From the NCBI GenBank assembly GCA_031216915.1, contig CM062293.1, forward strand, positions 151,226,285 through 151,290,284: DNA of 64,000 nt, in the 5' to 3' direction. A model generated the notes under the pieces. That model was given only the letters and a program-made list of their open reading frames with translations, was not told the origin of the DNA and ran no database searches. The translations under genes and the position numbers were made by a program. This DNA is from Pictodentalium vernedei. Taxonomy: Eukaryota; Mollusca; Scaphopoda; Dentaliida; Dentaliidae. Of this stretch, positions 46,691 through 59,100 are shown piece by piece. Position 1 is the stretch's first letter; every line of letters starts with the position of its first letter.

Positions 46691-47270
46691 TTGTATTTTG
46701 AAACTTCAAGATCTGAATGTTCTTTTTATATTTGATTGAGCTTCAACGCAGGCATTTTCACATTGTTAAAAAAGTATTTTTGAGAATGGGAATTGAGAAA
46801 AAAATGGGCTTTATCCTTGAAACTCTTCCACTCTTCTTCATGACAAACTTTACAGCTTAAGAACAAGTGTGCTAACATACATCATGAGGAGTTTGCATGA
46901 ACACAAGATAAGTTACAATGGTAGTGATTTCAGCCAAGTTTTGGTTGTCTCCAAAAGTGACTAATATTATTGTCTTATTACCAGAGTTACAAACTGTTGA
47001 AATTATGGAAAACCGTTCAGTCCCAGACTCCAACTATTGAAAGACTAATTTCCTTTGTATGAAAAAGTACCTTAACCAGGAGTCTTCGTGTTAAGTGAAT
47101 ATTCAAAGCACTCAAACAGTGGTGTCTTGACAAAAAAAATGGCAAACCCATTACTATTAATGTGTTGGAGGAGCAAAATCATTTGGAACAAGTTGAAAAT
47201 GATCTTGATACACCAACTAATAAAGAGCAAAAACTTCTAGATCTATGAAAAATGTGGTCAAATAACTTAC
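46691..47270. other. Intron sequence, nothing recognised
   Basis: No repeat or gene recognised between the G-rich minisatellite and the second exon. Confidence 0.4.
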
Positions 47271-47439
47271 TCTTGTCATAGTGAGTTACAAACTCTATGT
47301 TATGATTGTCGTTATCATATATAAGCTCTGCTCGGATTGGACTTCGCCCATTGATAGAATTCTTCAGCTGTATTCTATATGGATCATCATCATCAATAAT
47401 CCTCCCAGATAGATCAATAGTCTTCAGGGGTGAATTGAT
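47271..47439 (-). CDS. Internal exon of the lipid transfer protein-like gene (second)
   Basis: This 169-nt exon has acceptor tgtgatttcag and strong donor AGA|GTAAGT. It encodes 56 codons plus one base: INSPLKTIDLSGRIIDDDDP, then an amphipathic stretch ending FVTHYDK. It contains a run of four aspartates. The single leftover A joins the first two bases (GA) of the exon at 21933 to give AGA (Arg), and the frame stays open across the 25.3-kb intron. That phase match across a very long, transposon-filled intron is the main evidence that the two exons belong to one gene. No start or stop codon is involved. The beta-rich composition fits the open-sheet region of large lipid transfer proteins. Confidence 0.72.
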
Positions 47440-47529
47440 CTGAAATCACAAGATATTCAAAAACCATTATTTAACTCATAGAGCACTAAATTATTTTTGG
47501 CCTCCAAAGTTTGTTCACGTCTTCGAGTG

Positions 47530-47595
47530 GTCATTTATTTATTTATTAGTGTTTAAGGTCACATATTTCTGTACAATGGTTCATCAGGACTGCAA
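47530..47595 (-). repeat. SINE 3' end fragment
   Basis: ttatttatttattagtgttt then aaggtcacatatttctgtac, the same 3' end and tail as the full SINE at 51032-51405, minus strand. Confidence 0.65.
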
Positions 47596-49225
47596 CATGG
47601 ATATAAAATCAAGTTCACCCAATCGTTTATACCCCTGCTGCCCATTTTAGAGGACTTTCACCCCGGGCATTGTTTACAAGGTACTACTTTACCAGTAAAA
47701 CAGAGCTTAGTTACCCCAGCAAACAAGCTCTGCTTCACTTTCCAGGGTTCCCAAGAGGAGGAGGGTGCCCAAAGGCAAATTGTGACACGAGCAATGCAAA
47801 GTGTGGCATATGTCAGCCTCCCATAATGCCAAGAAGGGGCATATTTTTAATACTAGGAATATACATGTTTGGAGGTTATTATCTTTTCTTTGCAGCATGA
47901 GAGAAAGTGCAACACCCAGTAGCAGTTGTGAGATCCACATACACCTATTACCAAAACATAGTTATGATTGGACAATCTACATGGGAGATGTGTAATTATT
48001 GATCTGTATTGTTTTACAGTTGGCAAATTAAAACCCCAGTGGCAATTGTGAGGGTCATGAACACTGTGACCAAATTCTGAAGACAACTGGACCATGTGGG
48101 AGGAGATATAGAATAAACACACAATGCCATATTTTAGGTATTTTCTTTGTTTTACTGAAATCCACCCCTAAGTGGCAAGTATGAGGTCTACATTCACCCA
48201 TGTACCAAGTTTGGGGAAAAGATGAGGAACAATGAGCCATGCAAACAAACCTGTTCCAAATTATATTCTGAATCCACTTTGTGAATCAAGGGACATTAAC
48301 TCGGTCAGTATCAAAGCAAGTGCATCTTTTTCTGGCTTTGGATCTGTTCCTGTATGATAAGGGACAACCATGCCAAAAATTATCTGAATCCAACACATAG
48401 TGGCAGAACCAGAGCAGCAAACATGTTGGAAAGACACACTTGTTTTATAATTGCTTAAATTAGTCAAAGGGAAGTAATTCTGAAAATATTCTAGCATGGG
48501 CATCTTGCCCCATGCCGAGGTAGAAAGGAGTGACAATTCACTTCAGTCTAGCAAACAGTGGAACTACTGGAGTATTAAACATGTTGGACAGACATGTTGA
48601 AACAATAACTACTGGCACTCTGCCATAAATTGTGACAAGGAAAATTCATACAGACCAAATAATTTTGATTTGAAGTTAATATGAAGGACACCCACAGAGT
48701 TTGAAGCCCCCGAGTTGCAGTACAGCACTTTAGAGTAAAGCCCAAATAAGGACAATTTCAGCCTTTGCACTAATGCTGGTTAGCCTTTCAGTATGGCATT
48801 TCGGTATTCTCTCACTAAAAAATGTCGGCAAAAGGAACTTAAAAAGGGTTGTCTTACAATAAGGTAATTCCTTTTCAGCTTTCCTCAATTTCTAATTTGT
48901 ACAGCTCTGAGAATTTTGATTTGTTGCCTTCAAAACATAGCTGATGATCCCTTATCAGAATAAGCTCATTCCAATGAGGGGACATAAGCTATGACTTCGA
49001 GACAAAAATTTTAAAAAAAACCCAATAAAATATCAATTCCATTATGTTAGATAAACCGTTAACCAATTCAAAAGTAAACTTTTTGCTGTCAAGAGTTTCT
49101 TTTATTTTGCTGATGAGTTATTGTTTTGTGAAATACTGCTGGAAAAGGTTAAAAAAAAAAGCTTTCTCCGTAGGGATGTCAAACAACATTCCTTCAGCAA
49201 ATGCAGACATTTATGAAGCTTCTCT
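47596..49225. other. Intron sequence, nothing recognised
   Basis: Moderately repetitive text (caattgtgagg, gtggcaagtatgaggt and similar spaced phrases at 47915-48200) suggests an old decayed tandem repeat, but no clear unit. No gene. Confidence 0.35.
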
Positions 49226-49228
49226 CAT

Positions 49229-49557
49229 CCAGGGTTCCTGCATCTAATTAGTAAGTAGATTCCAGGCTTTTCAAGGCCATTTCCATGCCATATTTAAGGT
49301 TTTTCCAAGGCTTCATAGAAGTAAAATTGAAGGTTTTTTAAGGATATCGACTAAAAATCAAGAGTATAGTTCCAGTGGAATTAAGTTGTAGGATAATCAC
49401 GGGAAAAGTTTGAGGTTTTTATATTTTGAAAGATTGTTTTCAAGGATTTTCCAGGCCACTTTTGGAGTTTTGAGGGAATTCAATGAGTTTCCATGCCTTG
49501 AAAATTTATTTTCAAATTCAAGGCTTTTTAAGGCTTTCAAGGCCCATAGGAACCCTG
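49229..49557. mobile_element. Foldback MITE with CAGGGTTCC ends
   Basis: Left CAGGGTTCCTG and right AGGAACCCTG frame a body rich in self-complementary aaggcttttcaagg/ccttgaaaa text. Parts of the same family appear at about 8085-8220, 49851-49945 and 52720-52865. Confidence 0.55.
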
Positions 49558-49987
49558 TCATCACTGTAATATTGTAACAGAAAAAAATAACCTCAATTCC
49601 CAGTTTATGAATAAATGCCCTCAAGTGAATGACAAACAGAAAGCATTCTACACAAAACTCTGATAATATAAAAATAAAACTTGGTCAAATTTTGGCTGCC
49701 AATATAGACAACATGAGGTGACTATAAATCACTGCTAATCCACAAGTCTTGTTTGCTGATAAATGGAAAATGTTTGTCTCAAAAACTGTTTGACATTTGA
49801 GGGCTAACTTATTTACTGCACAAAATGCAAGAAAAATCTTAAAAAAAACAGGGTTCCCACTAATATCAATCAGAGAAAAAATTTAAGCACTATTCAAGCA
49901 CTTTTCAAGGAAATTAACAATGATTTCAAGGACTATCAGGACAGGGCTGTACATATTGGGTGAATGATTGTTCTACCAAAAAGAAAG

Positions 49988-51033
49988 TAGAGGCTCTAAA
50001 GAGCCTGTAATCGCTCACCTGGAACTACATATAAAAATGTTATTTCCCGTAGGCTTTCCTAACTATGAGCTGCAATTGTGGCCATGTTTGCAACATTACA
50101 TCAACATTACATGAGGATCACTGGCAGAAGGTGTCCCAGTCCTCAATCACGTGAAGTTTCAAATCCATCAAACAGAATCATAGAATGTCAGAATCATAGA
50201 ATGTCTCTGGTGGCCATATTTTCCAAAAAAGGGAACAAAAAGAGGATCGTTTGTAGAGGACCTCCTATAGACCATTCCTGCCAAGTTTTGGTTCAGAGAG
50301 AAGAAGAAAATGTGATTTCCTATAGGATTTGTATATAGTAACTATAAACCACAATTGTGGCCACATTTGCAACACGATCAACATTAAATGAAGAACGTTG
50401 GTAGAGGGTGTCCCAGTCATCAACCCTGCAAAGTTTCAAAACATTTGGTCCTGTGGTTTCAGAGGAGAAGAGTTTTCAAAATTGACAAATCAGAATCAAA
50501 GAATGCTTCTGGCAACCACACTTTTCATCCAACCAGAATAAAATGAGTAACAGTTGTAGAGAACCTCTCATAGACCATGCCTGCCAAGTCTGGTTCACAT
50601 TGGCTCAGTACTTTCAGAGAAGATGATGAAAACTATAGTAACTATAAGCCACAATTGCAGCCATAATTGCAATCCGATGAAGATTAAATGAGGATCATTG
50701 GTAGAGGGGGTTACAGTCATCAGTCACATTAAGTTTCAAAACATTTGGCCTTGTAGTTTCAAAGAAGATTTCTTGAAAATGCACACATTTATGAATTCTG
50801 TTTCAACAAAAAAATCAGTAAAAGAAGGTTAAATATTTTGAAAATTACAATTTTTTCAGACAGTATTCTCTTTCAAATAGCTTTGGATAGATGAAGGGTT
50901 ACAGGATAAACATTTGATTCCAATTTTGTCATATCTTAAATGATATAATTTACTGGTCAGCTAAGTTGACATACGGGGAAAAGAAAATAAACAAAACTTC
51001 CATGCTTTCCAAACACCTGTCATCAATCAGTAT

Positions 51034-51072
<39 letters not shown>

Positions 51073-52384
51073 TTGATGTTTAAGGTCACATATTTCTGTA
51101 CAATGGCTAATCATGACCATGACAGTTTTAAGGGTGGAGGAAGCAGGAGTACCCCGAGAGAACCACTGAGCAATGGCGAGCAACTGTCAGCTCCCCAACA
51201 TACCCACTCCACACAAGCAGGATTAGCATTGGCTGAAGACAGGTGCACCATTGAAGTGCAGTACGCCTTAGTACACAACGCCACTGTGTCCCCACTTGGG
51301 CAATGGGGGTAAAGTGTCTTGCCCAAGGACACAACGTGGCTGCCACAGGTGGGATTCAAACTGAGGACCTCTCGGCTTGCAGCCTGCACCTCTACCTACT
51401 GATGACCTATGCTAAAACTTATTTTGACTTGTACTGTATACACAATATTTGGGTTTTTTTTCCCAGTTCTGTGGAAAAAACTGGATCCAACCCTTACCTG
51501 ATTCTCAAAATACAAGTATTTTGCTGACAATACCGATCTTCATGCAGACAGCAGAGGCATTGGATTAAGCATTAGAATATAGCCTCTGGTGGCCACATAT
51601 TTCCATCCTCTCACAGACCATCCTACGAAGTTTGGTTCACGTCGGCTCAGTAGTTCCAGAGAAGAAGATGAAAATGTGATTTCCCATAGGGTTTCTATAG
51701 TAACTATATGCTGCAATTGCAGCCATGTTTGCAACCCGATCAACATTAAATGCGGATCATTGGTAAAGGGTGTCACAGTCATCAAGCATGCATAGTTTCA
51801 AAACATTTGGCCCTGTGGTTTCAGAGAAGATTTTTAAAAATCCACCAATCAGAATCAAAGAATGCCTCTGGCAGCCATGTTTTCAAACCCATGGGATCAA
51901 AATGTGGATTGTTTGTAGAGGACCTCCCATAGACTATCCCTGCCAGGTTTGGTTCATGTCAGCTCAGGAGTTCCAGAGAAGATGATGAAAATGTGATTTC
52001 TCATAGGGTTTCTACAGTAACTATAAGCCACAATTGCAGCCATGTTTGTGACCCAATCAACATTAAATGAGGATCGTTGGTAGAGGGGGTCCCAAGTCAT
52101 CATTTATGTGAAGTTCCAAAACTTTTGGCCTGGCAGTTTCAGAGAAGAAGATTTTTGAAAATCCACCAACCAGAATCAAAGAATGCCTCTGGAAGCCATG
52201 TTTTTCATTCGATGGGAACAAAATGACAATCGTTTGTTGAGGACCTCCCATAGATCATTCCTGCCAAGTTTGGTTCACACCAGCTCAGCAGTTACAGAGA
52301 AGAAGATGAAAATGTGATAAGTTTACGAACGCCGGACAACGATGGACGCCAAGTAATGAGAAAGCTACAGGCCAGGTTACCTAA
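49988..52384 (+). mobile_element. Helentron/HINE-like element with ~290-bp units, carrying a SINE
   Basis: Opens with TAGAGGCTCTAAAGAGCCTG (5' stem) and tcgctcacctgg. Units carry caagtttggttcacrtyggctc, agaagatgaaaatgtgattt, taactataagccacaattg and cattaaatgaggatcattgg. Ends with a degenerate stem and ggttacctaaaaagg after gccggacaacgatggacgcc. A foreign block at about 50790-51550 interrupts the units and holds the SINE 51032-51405. Confidence 0.6.
51032..51405 (-). mobile_element. tRNA-derived SINE with ATTT-repeat tail
   Basis: On the minus strand the 5' end (about 51405) reads AGTAGGTAGAGGTGCAGGCT (box A-like), then GTCCTCAGTTTGAATCCC (box B-like, cf. GGTTCGAATCC), then TGTCCTTGGGCAAGACACTT, and at the 3' end agaaatatgtgaccttaaac with an (AAAT)n tail at 51032-51075. 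Length, polymerase III-type boxes and tail fit a SINE. Open frames across it are incidental. Confidence 0.72.
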
Positions 52385-52534
52385 AAAGGTGACCAATTTT
52401 TCATTCACCTACAGTACTACAACTTTGACAAATATCTTGACTGTAATTGTCACTTTATTCATTTAACTTTTCCAGAACCATGATCTACATTGCAATGATG
52501 ATAAAACCTACTATTATGATGACATGATGATGAA
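52385..52534. other. Intron sequence
   Basis: Short unannotated stretch before the hairpin; nothing recognised. Confidence 0.4.
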
Positions 52535-52605
52535 ATGCTGTGAGGTAATACACTGTTGGAAAGGGCTCACTGATCCCTTTCCAACCGAGTATTACTTCAC
52601 AGCAT
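52535..52605. ncRNA. 71-nt hairpin of pre-miRNA size (candidate only)
   Basis: Arms of 31 nt: ATGCTGTGAGGTAATAC ... GTTGGAAAGGG (from 52535) and CCCTTTCCAAC ... GTATTACTTCACAGCAT (to 52605), with a 9-nt loop CTCACTGAT. There are three non-matching positions, one a G-T wobble on the plus strand. Some pairing continues outside (TGAT/ATCA). It lies in the 13-kb intron between the first and second exons; the host gene would transcribe the complement, which folds equally well. A small palindromic MITE is the alternative. Confidence 0.35.
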
Positions 52606-52871
52606 ATTATCAGATTACGAACAGATAACATTGGATGGCGAAATTCATGAAATAAAAATTGCGGTGATCTAGAATCTACACACCATTCTGAGGCAAGTTA
52701 TCATCATGAAACATCCTGTCTCAGGGGTTACAAATCAACTGAATTCAAGTACTTTTCAAGAAAGGTTGTGGAAATCAAGTACTTTTTCAATGATGTAAAC
52801 AAATTCAAGCACTTCTCAAGGAAGGAGCTGAAATTAAAGGACTTTTCATTTGAGTGAGAACCATGCAAAAT

Positions 52872-54481
52872 AAGAGCCCCCAAGAGGCCTTAATTGCTCA
52901 CCTGACAAAGTGGTTCAAAGAAGTATTTTGGGTCACATTCAGGTAGTCATGGTTCATCAACACTACAGAGGAATGAAGTCATGAATTTATTCATAACTTT
53001 TGTGTCTATGTCAGATGATTATTTTCATAGGTCTTCCTGACTGCTTCCAATTCTATCAGCTGTAGACAAGCACTGCCAAACTTCCAAGAGTTGTTATGTC
53101 ACTGCAGTTTGAAAGGCAAATTTTATGGTAAAACACTAAGGAATGAATTTGAACAACCTTGAACCTAATTTCCTCCCCCACTCCCATAGAGGGCCCAAAT
53201 ATTAAGTCAGGGACCCTAATTGAACAAAACATACTTGAACCTGATACTCCTAGAGATGTTATATACCAAATATGAAAGGATTCTGACTGTGGATCTGAAG
53301 AAGATTTTTAAAGAAATATCCTCATATCGCACTAATTTAAAATTCAGGCTCCAATAGAGAGCCTAAATATGAACCCAGGGGCTCAATTTGAACAAATTTC
53401 AATCAGCCCCCACCTAAAGACATTGTATAGCAAATATGAAAGCATTCTCATTGGTGGATCTGAAGAAGTAGATTTTTTAAAGAAATTTCCTAATATTGCA
53501 TGAAGTTAAAATTCGGGATCCCAAATATTAACCCAAGGACTCGATCTGAACAAACATGAATCTGACTCCCCTAGAGATGTGGTATACCAAGTATCAAAAG
53601 ATTGTAATTGATGGTTCTGGAGAAGAAGATTTTAAAGAAATTCCCTCATATTGCACAAGTTAAAAATTGGGCTCCCACAGGAAGCCCAAATATTAACCCA
53701 GGGACTGGATTTGAACTTGAATCTGAAAAGAAATTTCCTAATATTGCATGAAGTTAAAATTCGGGCTCCTATAGGGAGCCTAAATAATAACTCAGGGACT
53801 CGATTTGAACAAACTTGAATCTGATCCCCCTGCAGATGTTGTATACCAAATATTAAAAGATTCTAATGTGATGATTCTGGAGAAGAAGATTTAAACAAAA
53901 ATGTTTTCAAATATATGGGTTAGAGATGGGCGGTTAACCGAAAATTTGGTTTGGTTTCGGTTTTGTTATCAAAACCGAAACCAGAACCGAAACAATTACA
54001 GAAAACCCGTCATCGCAGTTTTGAACTTCAATGCTGGGAAACTCTAATCAAGTCTTCACTTCTCAGGAATAAAGAGAGAAACAAACTAAAGTTAACCTTG
54101 TTTTCAAACTTCAGAGTCACGATACCCCTTTTTTCAGAACAGCTGCACTAATTGGTATTGCGTTCGAGCGTGGCATTTACCGCGAAAATAGGTGACAAAT
54201 TACTTCTTGCACATCGTGTTTTAAACGTTCATCTTTTTATCAAATGCAATTTCCTTTGCAGAACTGGAACTTGTCACTTGTTCCACATTTATAATGACAA
54301 ATATTTATTTCTACACATAATTTTGAAAGCTTAAACTCCAAAGACAGCGTCAAAATCACAGTTGATTTTGGATGGAAATTTAGGGTTACAATGATCTATA
54401 TGAGTGACTTTTACTTGATGAAATTTTTATGGTTGGCATGTTTTAGGGTGTGTCAGGTTAGCCTAAACACGGGTATTTTTT

Positions 54482-54512
<31 letters not shown>

Positions 54513-55046
54513 GGGACGACTAATTTTGCAACGAACTCAAGGCAAAAATCTTATTTCTCAAACTTGAAACTCTTGAGATAATTTATACAAATACATTGTG
54601 CTCAGGAAATCAGAGTACTGGCATATTATACAGGTGTGTTGCCCTGAAAAGAGAGTCCCTGTGACACTGACTGGCACTAAATACATCTTCTTGTGCAATA
54701 TACTGTTGTGTTTGTACAGTGATAACCGAAACTGAAAACCTGACTCTTTGATTGAAACCGAAACCGGACCTGACATGAAATTTGAAAACTGCCCATCTCA
54801 AATATGGGTACTATCAGTTATGCCCCTTGAGGTGCCTACTGTGGGTGTGGCAACTTTATTTAAACAAACTTGAATTCACATATGATAAGGAACATGTATG
54901 CCAGATTTGGTTCAATTTGGTCAAGTGGTTTCTGAGGAGAAGTAGAAAGTGTAAAGTTAATGTCGGATGACAGATGGCCAGACGGATGGACACAGGACGA
55001 AAAGTGATCAGTAAAGCTCCCCCTGAGCTTTGCTCAGGTGACCTAA
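52872..55046 (+). mobile_element. Helentron/HINE-like element containing a hAT insertion
   Basis: Opens AAGAGCCCCCAAGAGGCCTT (weaker 5' stem) and ttgctcacctgac. Tandem units with ctagagatgttrtataccaa and gggctccyatagggagcc run to 53912; then a hAT insertion 53921-54801; then the unique 3' part (gttatgccccttgaggtgcc) and hairpin CCTGAGCTTTGCTCAGG then TGACCTAA. Removing the hAT and one target copy rejoins a continuous 3' part like that at 41215-41450. Confidence 0.65.
53921..54801. mobile_element. Non-autonomous hAT-type element with 8-bp target duplication
   Basis: Left end TAGAGATGGGCGGTT and right end GCCCATCTCAA are inverted. The flanks carry perfect direct repeats ATATGGGT (53913-53920 and 54802-54809). 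881 bp. Sub-terminal stretches on both sides are of the type ccgaaaccgaaac / ggtttcggttt. No transposase. Poly-T and poly-G runs at 54479-54515. Confidence 0.8.
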
Positions 55047-56114
55047 CAACTGCAACACTATGCCCTTGCCCCCCCCCCCCCCCTCCCCCACTGCCAAGCA
55101 TGAGTTTCTAGTCATTTATCTATGTTCATATTGAATTAACAAATATCTTATCTCCATTAAACAATAGCACCAATACAGCAGACCACCAAATGGGTCCTGG
55201 GACACTAATGCCTCCACTTTATGATAAACTAAGTCCAAAAAGGGGCAATAACATGGATGAAAATTACTGCACCACACTCAAAATCAAACCCGATGGTACA
55301 GTGTTCATGCTGGCATGTGCCAAATGCACTTTTAAAAAAAATCGGGCACATAAATGTGAGCGTTTGGCACATAAATTCAAAATCACTAACCTGGTATATT
55401 TTTTTATTTACCCACATCATTAATTAAAAAAAAAAGTAATCTCGTTCAACTGTGTACACAATGACCAGTCACACTCCAATTGTCCTTGCCGGTGACCTTG
55501 GATTAAGAAGTCGTGTATTGTGTAAACAACGCATGCTTTGTTTCTTCAACCAACAAACAATAGACCAGATTATCAAGTGTCTTTAATTGTTGGCGGTACT
55601 TTCCCCATTGATCAGAATCAAAGATTGTTACAGTAATAACATGACAAAGGATTCAATTCACATGTCAATCAGTTATGGTATAGATCATATATGTTTCATG
55701 ATACTTTATTATTTTATGTTCTGATTTATGTTAAATTTGATTTTATAAAATTTTATGCTTTTGATATTTCTTGAATAAAATATGAAAAACAAGTTTTTTA
55801 TACAGTACGGTCGCCATGGACTGGTCATAATCCATGCGTGGGCAGTGATATCCACCTATGCATGTACCAGGTAAATCATCATCAGCAAAATTTCAATCAA
55901 TGAAGCACCGTGTTGTACCCGGTGCTTCATTAATTAAATGTTTGATGAGTATTCTTATAACAGCTGTTCGGAATGTAATATTATTGCATCCATGGAAATA
56001 TTGCCTACCCGTGGAAAGTGGACAATCCATGACAGTTGCATTGTAGTTCTCCCACATAAAATACCCATGGCACAAACAAATCTCATTTGGCACAAAAAAA
56101 TATTCAGCTTTGAC
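55047..56114. other. Intron sequence with a hairpin
   Basis: AATGAAGCACC / GGTGCTTCATT (about 55899-55931) with an 11-nt loop, inside a broader inverted segment. Poly-C at about 55070-55086. No gene recognised. Confidence 0.45.
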
Positions 56115-59100
56115 TAGAGACTGGCGGTTAACCGAGGCCACAACTCGGTTTCGGTTGTGAAAAAAACAAGAGGCCCCAAGGGGCCTCTGGGCGCTCACCT
56201 GACATGGTAGTCTAAATATCAACCCAGAGAATTGATTTCAACAAGTTGCATCTGCTCCTCCTAAGAAAAGCTTATACCAAATATCCAAAGATTCTGACCA
56301 GTGGATCTAAAAAAAAAAAAATTTTTTAAAGAATATTCCTCATATTGAACTAAGTTATAATTCAGGCTCCCACAGGGAGCCCATATATGAACTCAGGGAC
56401 TTGGCTTTAACAAATTTGACTCTCACCCTGCTAAGGATGCTGCACACCAAATATCAAAACATTCCGACTGCTGGATCTGAAGAAGAAGATTTTTAAAGAA
56501 AATTCCCCCATTTTGAACTAAGTTACAATTCGAGCTCCCACAGTGAGTCCAAATATGGACCTAGGGACATGGCTTGAACAAACTTGAATCTCACCCCCCT
56601 AAGCATGGTGCATTCCAAATATCAAAACATTTCGACTGCTGGATCTGAAGAAGATTTTTAAAGAAAATTCCTCATTTTGAACTAAGTTATAATTCGGGCT
56701 ACCACAGTGAGCCCAAATATGAACCTAGGGACTTGGCTTGAACAAACTTGAATCTCACCCCCCTAAGCATGGTGCATACCCAATATCAAAAGATTCTGCC
56801 TGCTGGATCTGGAGAAGAAGATTTTTGAAGAAATTTGCCTGAAATGCACTAAGTTCGAATTCGAGCTTCTATAGTGAACTCAAATATGAATCCAGGGGGC
56901 CGATTTGAACAAACTTGAATCAGATCCACCCCACAATGTTGCATACCAAATATCAAAAGATTCTGCCTGCTGGATCAGGAGAAGAAGATTTTTTAAGAAA
57001 TTTGCCTGAAATGCACTGAGTTTGAATTCGGGCTTCTATAGTGAGCCCAAATATGAATCCAGGGGGCCGATTTGAACAAACCTGAATCAGATCCACCCCA
57101 CAATGTTGCATACCAAATATGAAAAGATTCTGCCTGCTGGATGTGGAGAAGAAGATTTTTGAAGAAATTTGCCTGAAATGCACTAAGTTCGAATTCGACC
57201 TTCTATAGTGAGCCCAAATATGAATATAGGGAGCCGATTTGAACAAACTTGAATCAGATCCACCCCACAATGTCGCATCACAAATATGAAAAGATTCTGC
57301 CTGCTGGATCTGGAGAAGAAGATTTTTGAAGAAATTTGCCTGAAATGCACTAAGTTCGAATTCGAGCTTCTATAGTGAGCCCAAATATGAATCTAGGGAG
57401 CTGATTTGAACAAACTTGAATCAGATCCACCCCACAATGTTGCATACCAAATATCAAAAGATTCTGCCTGCTGGATCTGGAGAAGAAGATTTTTTAAGAA
57501 ATTTGCCTGAAATGCACTAAGTTCGAAATCAGGCTCCTATACTGAGCCCAAATATGAACCCAGGGGGCTGATTTGAACAAACTTGAATCAGATCCACCCT
57601 ACAATGTTGCATACCAAATATCAAAAGATTCTGCCTGCTGGATCCGGAGAAGATTTTTTAATGTTTTTCCCACTGCCTACAGTGTTAAAAAGTGCTGACT
57701 CAGCACTTTTTCAAAGTCCTGAAAAAAGTACCTTGTGATCAAACCGATCGGGATTTTTTTTAACCATTCTATTCTACTGGATAAAAGTAAGCTTTATACA
57801 AAATAAGAATTCTCTGTGCTGTGTAGTTTTGGAGATATGGCAGTTTTAAGGTTTTTCCTATTTTTAGCTCCCGAGGTTCCCACAGGGCAATGCGAAAAAT
57901 TTTTTTTGCATCAATCAACTACTTATGACCCATTATCATCTCATATCAAATTTGGTTCAAATCGACTTCACGGTTCAGAAAACAGAAATTTTAGGCATGG
58001 CCAAAATTTGCGCCCCTCCCATAACGAAGGCAAATAATGCCCGACACACTTCTCTTGAACAAACTTGATTCTAAACCTCAAAAGGACTCTGTATACTACA
58101 CATATCAAGTCTCTGCTACTGGTGGTTCATTAGAAGAAGATTTTCAAAAAAATTGGCCATTTTTTCCCCACACCTCTGCTCAATATGCACAGAAACCTAA
58201 TTTGGATAAAAATCAAAATGCCCCTATATAACCACTACTTACATGAAATTTAATTAAAATGTGGCCAGTGGTTTAGCAGAAAGAGGCTCAAACACCACCT
58301 TCACGCAGGACGATGGACGACGGACGACGGACGAAGAGTGATAAGAAAAGCTCACCCTGACTTTCAGTCAGGTGAGCTAAAAACGCGAGTTGCACCGAAA
58401 TTGCAGTCATACAACCGATGTTACGTTTTTTTTTAATTAATCATTAATACAATGCATAATCTATGTATCCTGGAACAAGGGTCGACCTAATTTGAAAACG
58501 CAGGTGTTATTTCTTAGAACTAACCCATATCATCCACGATCGGGGGAGGGGGGGGGGGGGTGAATGCACCAAGCGCCACGAACGGATATCCACTGATTAC
58601 AGAAACGAAAGTAGAACTTGGTAACCAACCATGTGCAACATGTGAGAGTTACAAGTTTTCTTGAGTTAAAATGGTGACTGAAGATCCGAGTCTCGTGCAC
58701 GATAATCGAAATGACCCGAAATCAAAATTTTGTCCCTGTGTGGGACATACATACATTGCATGTATATATGTATTAAAAGCACAATTCAAGCACATGGAGA
58801 TACGTCTTGTATACGCTCTGATAGAAGTGCTATTTAAAAACAAAAGTGTCAGCAAAAACAACGAATCACACAAGACACGGATCGAGTTAATTAGAATTTA
58901 TTTAAGGTAACCACCATTTCAAAACCAAAAAAATGTGCAGGAGACAGTTTCATCCATAAGAACGTCAAAATTTCTTACGGTTATGCTCTGTTCCACTGAA
59001 AAATTGGTTGCATTGAAATTTCCCCCGCAATTTGCATTGAAAGTTTTTCTTTGAAAACTTGTGTTGGAAAGGGGTTAAATGTGATAAGGCTACGATAGAA

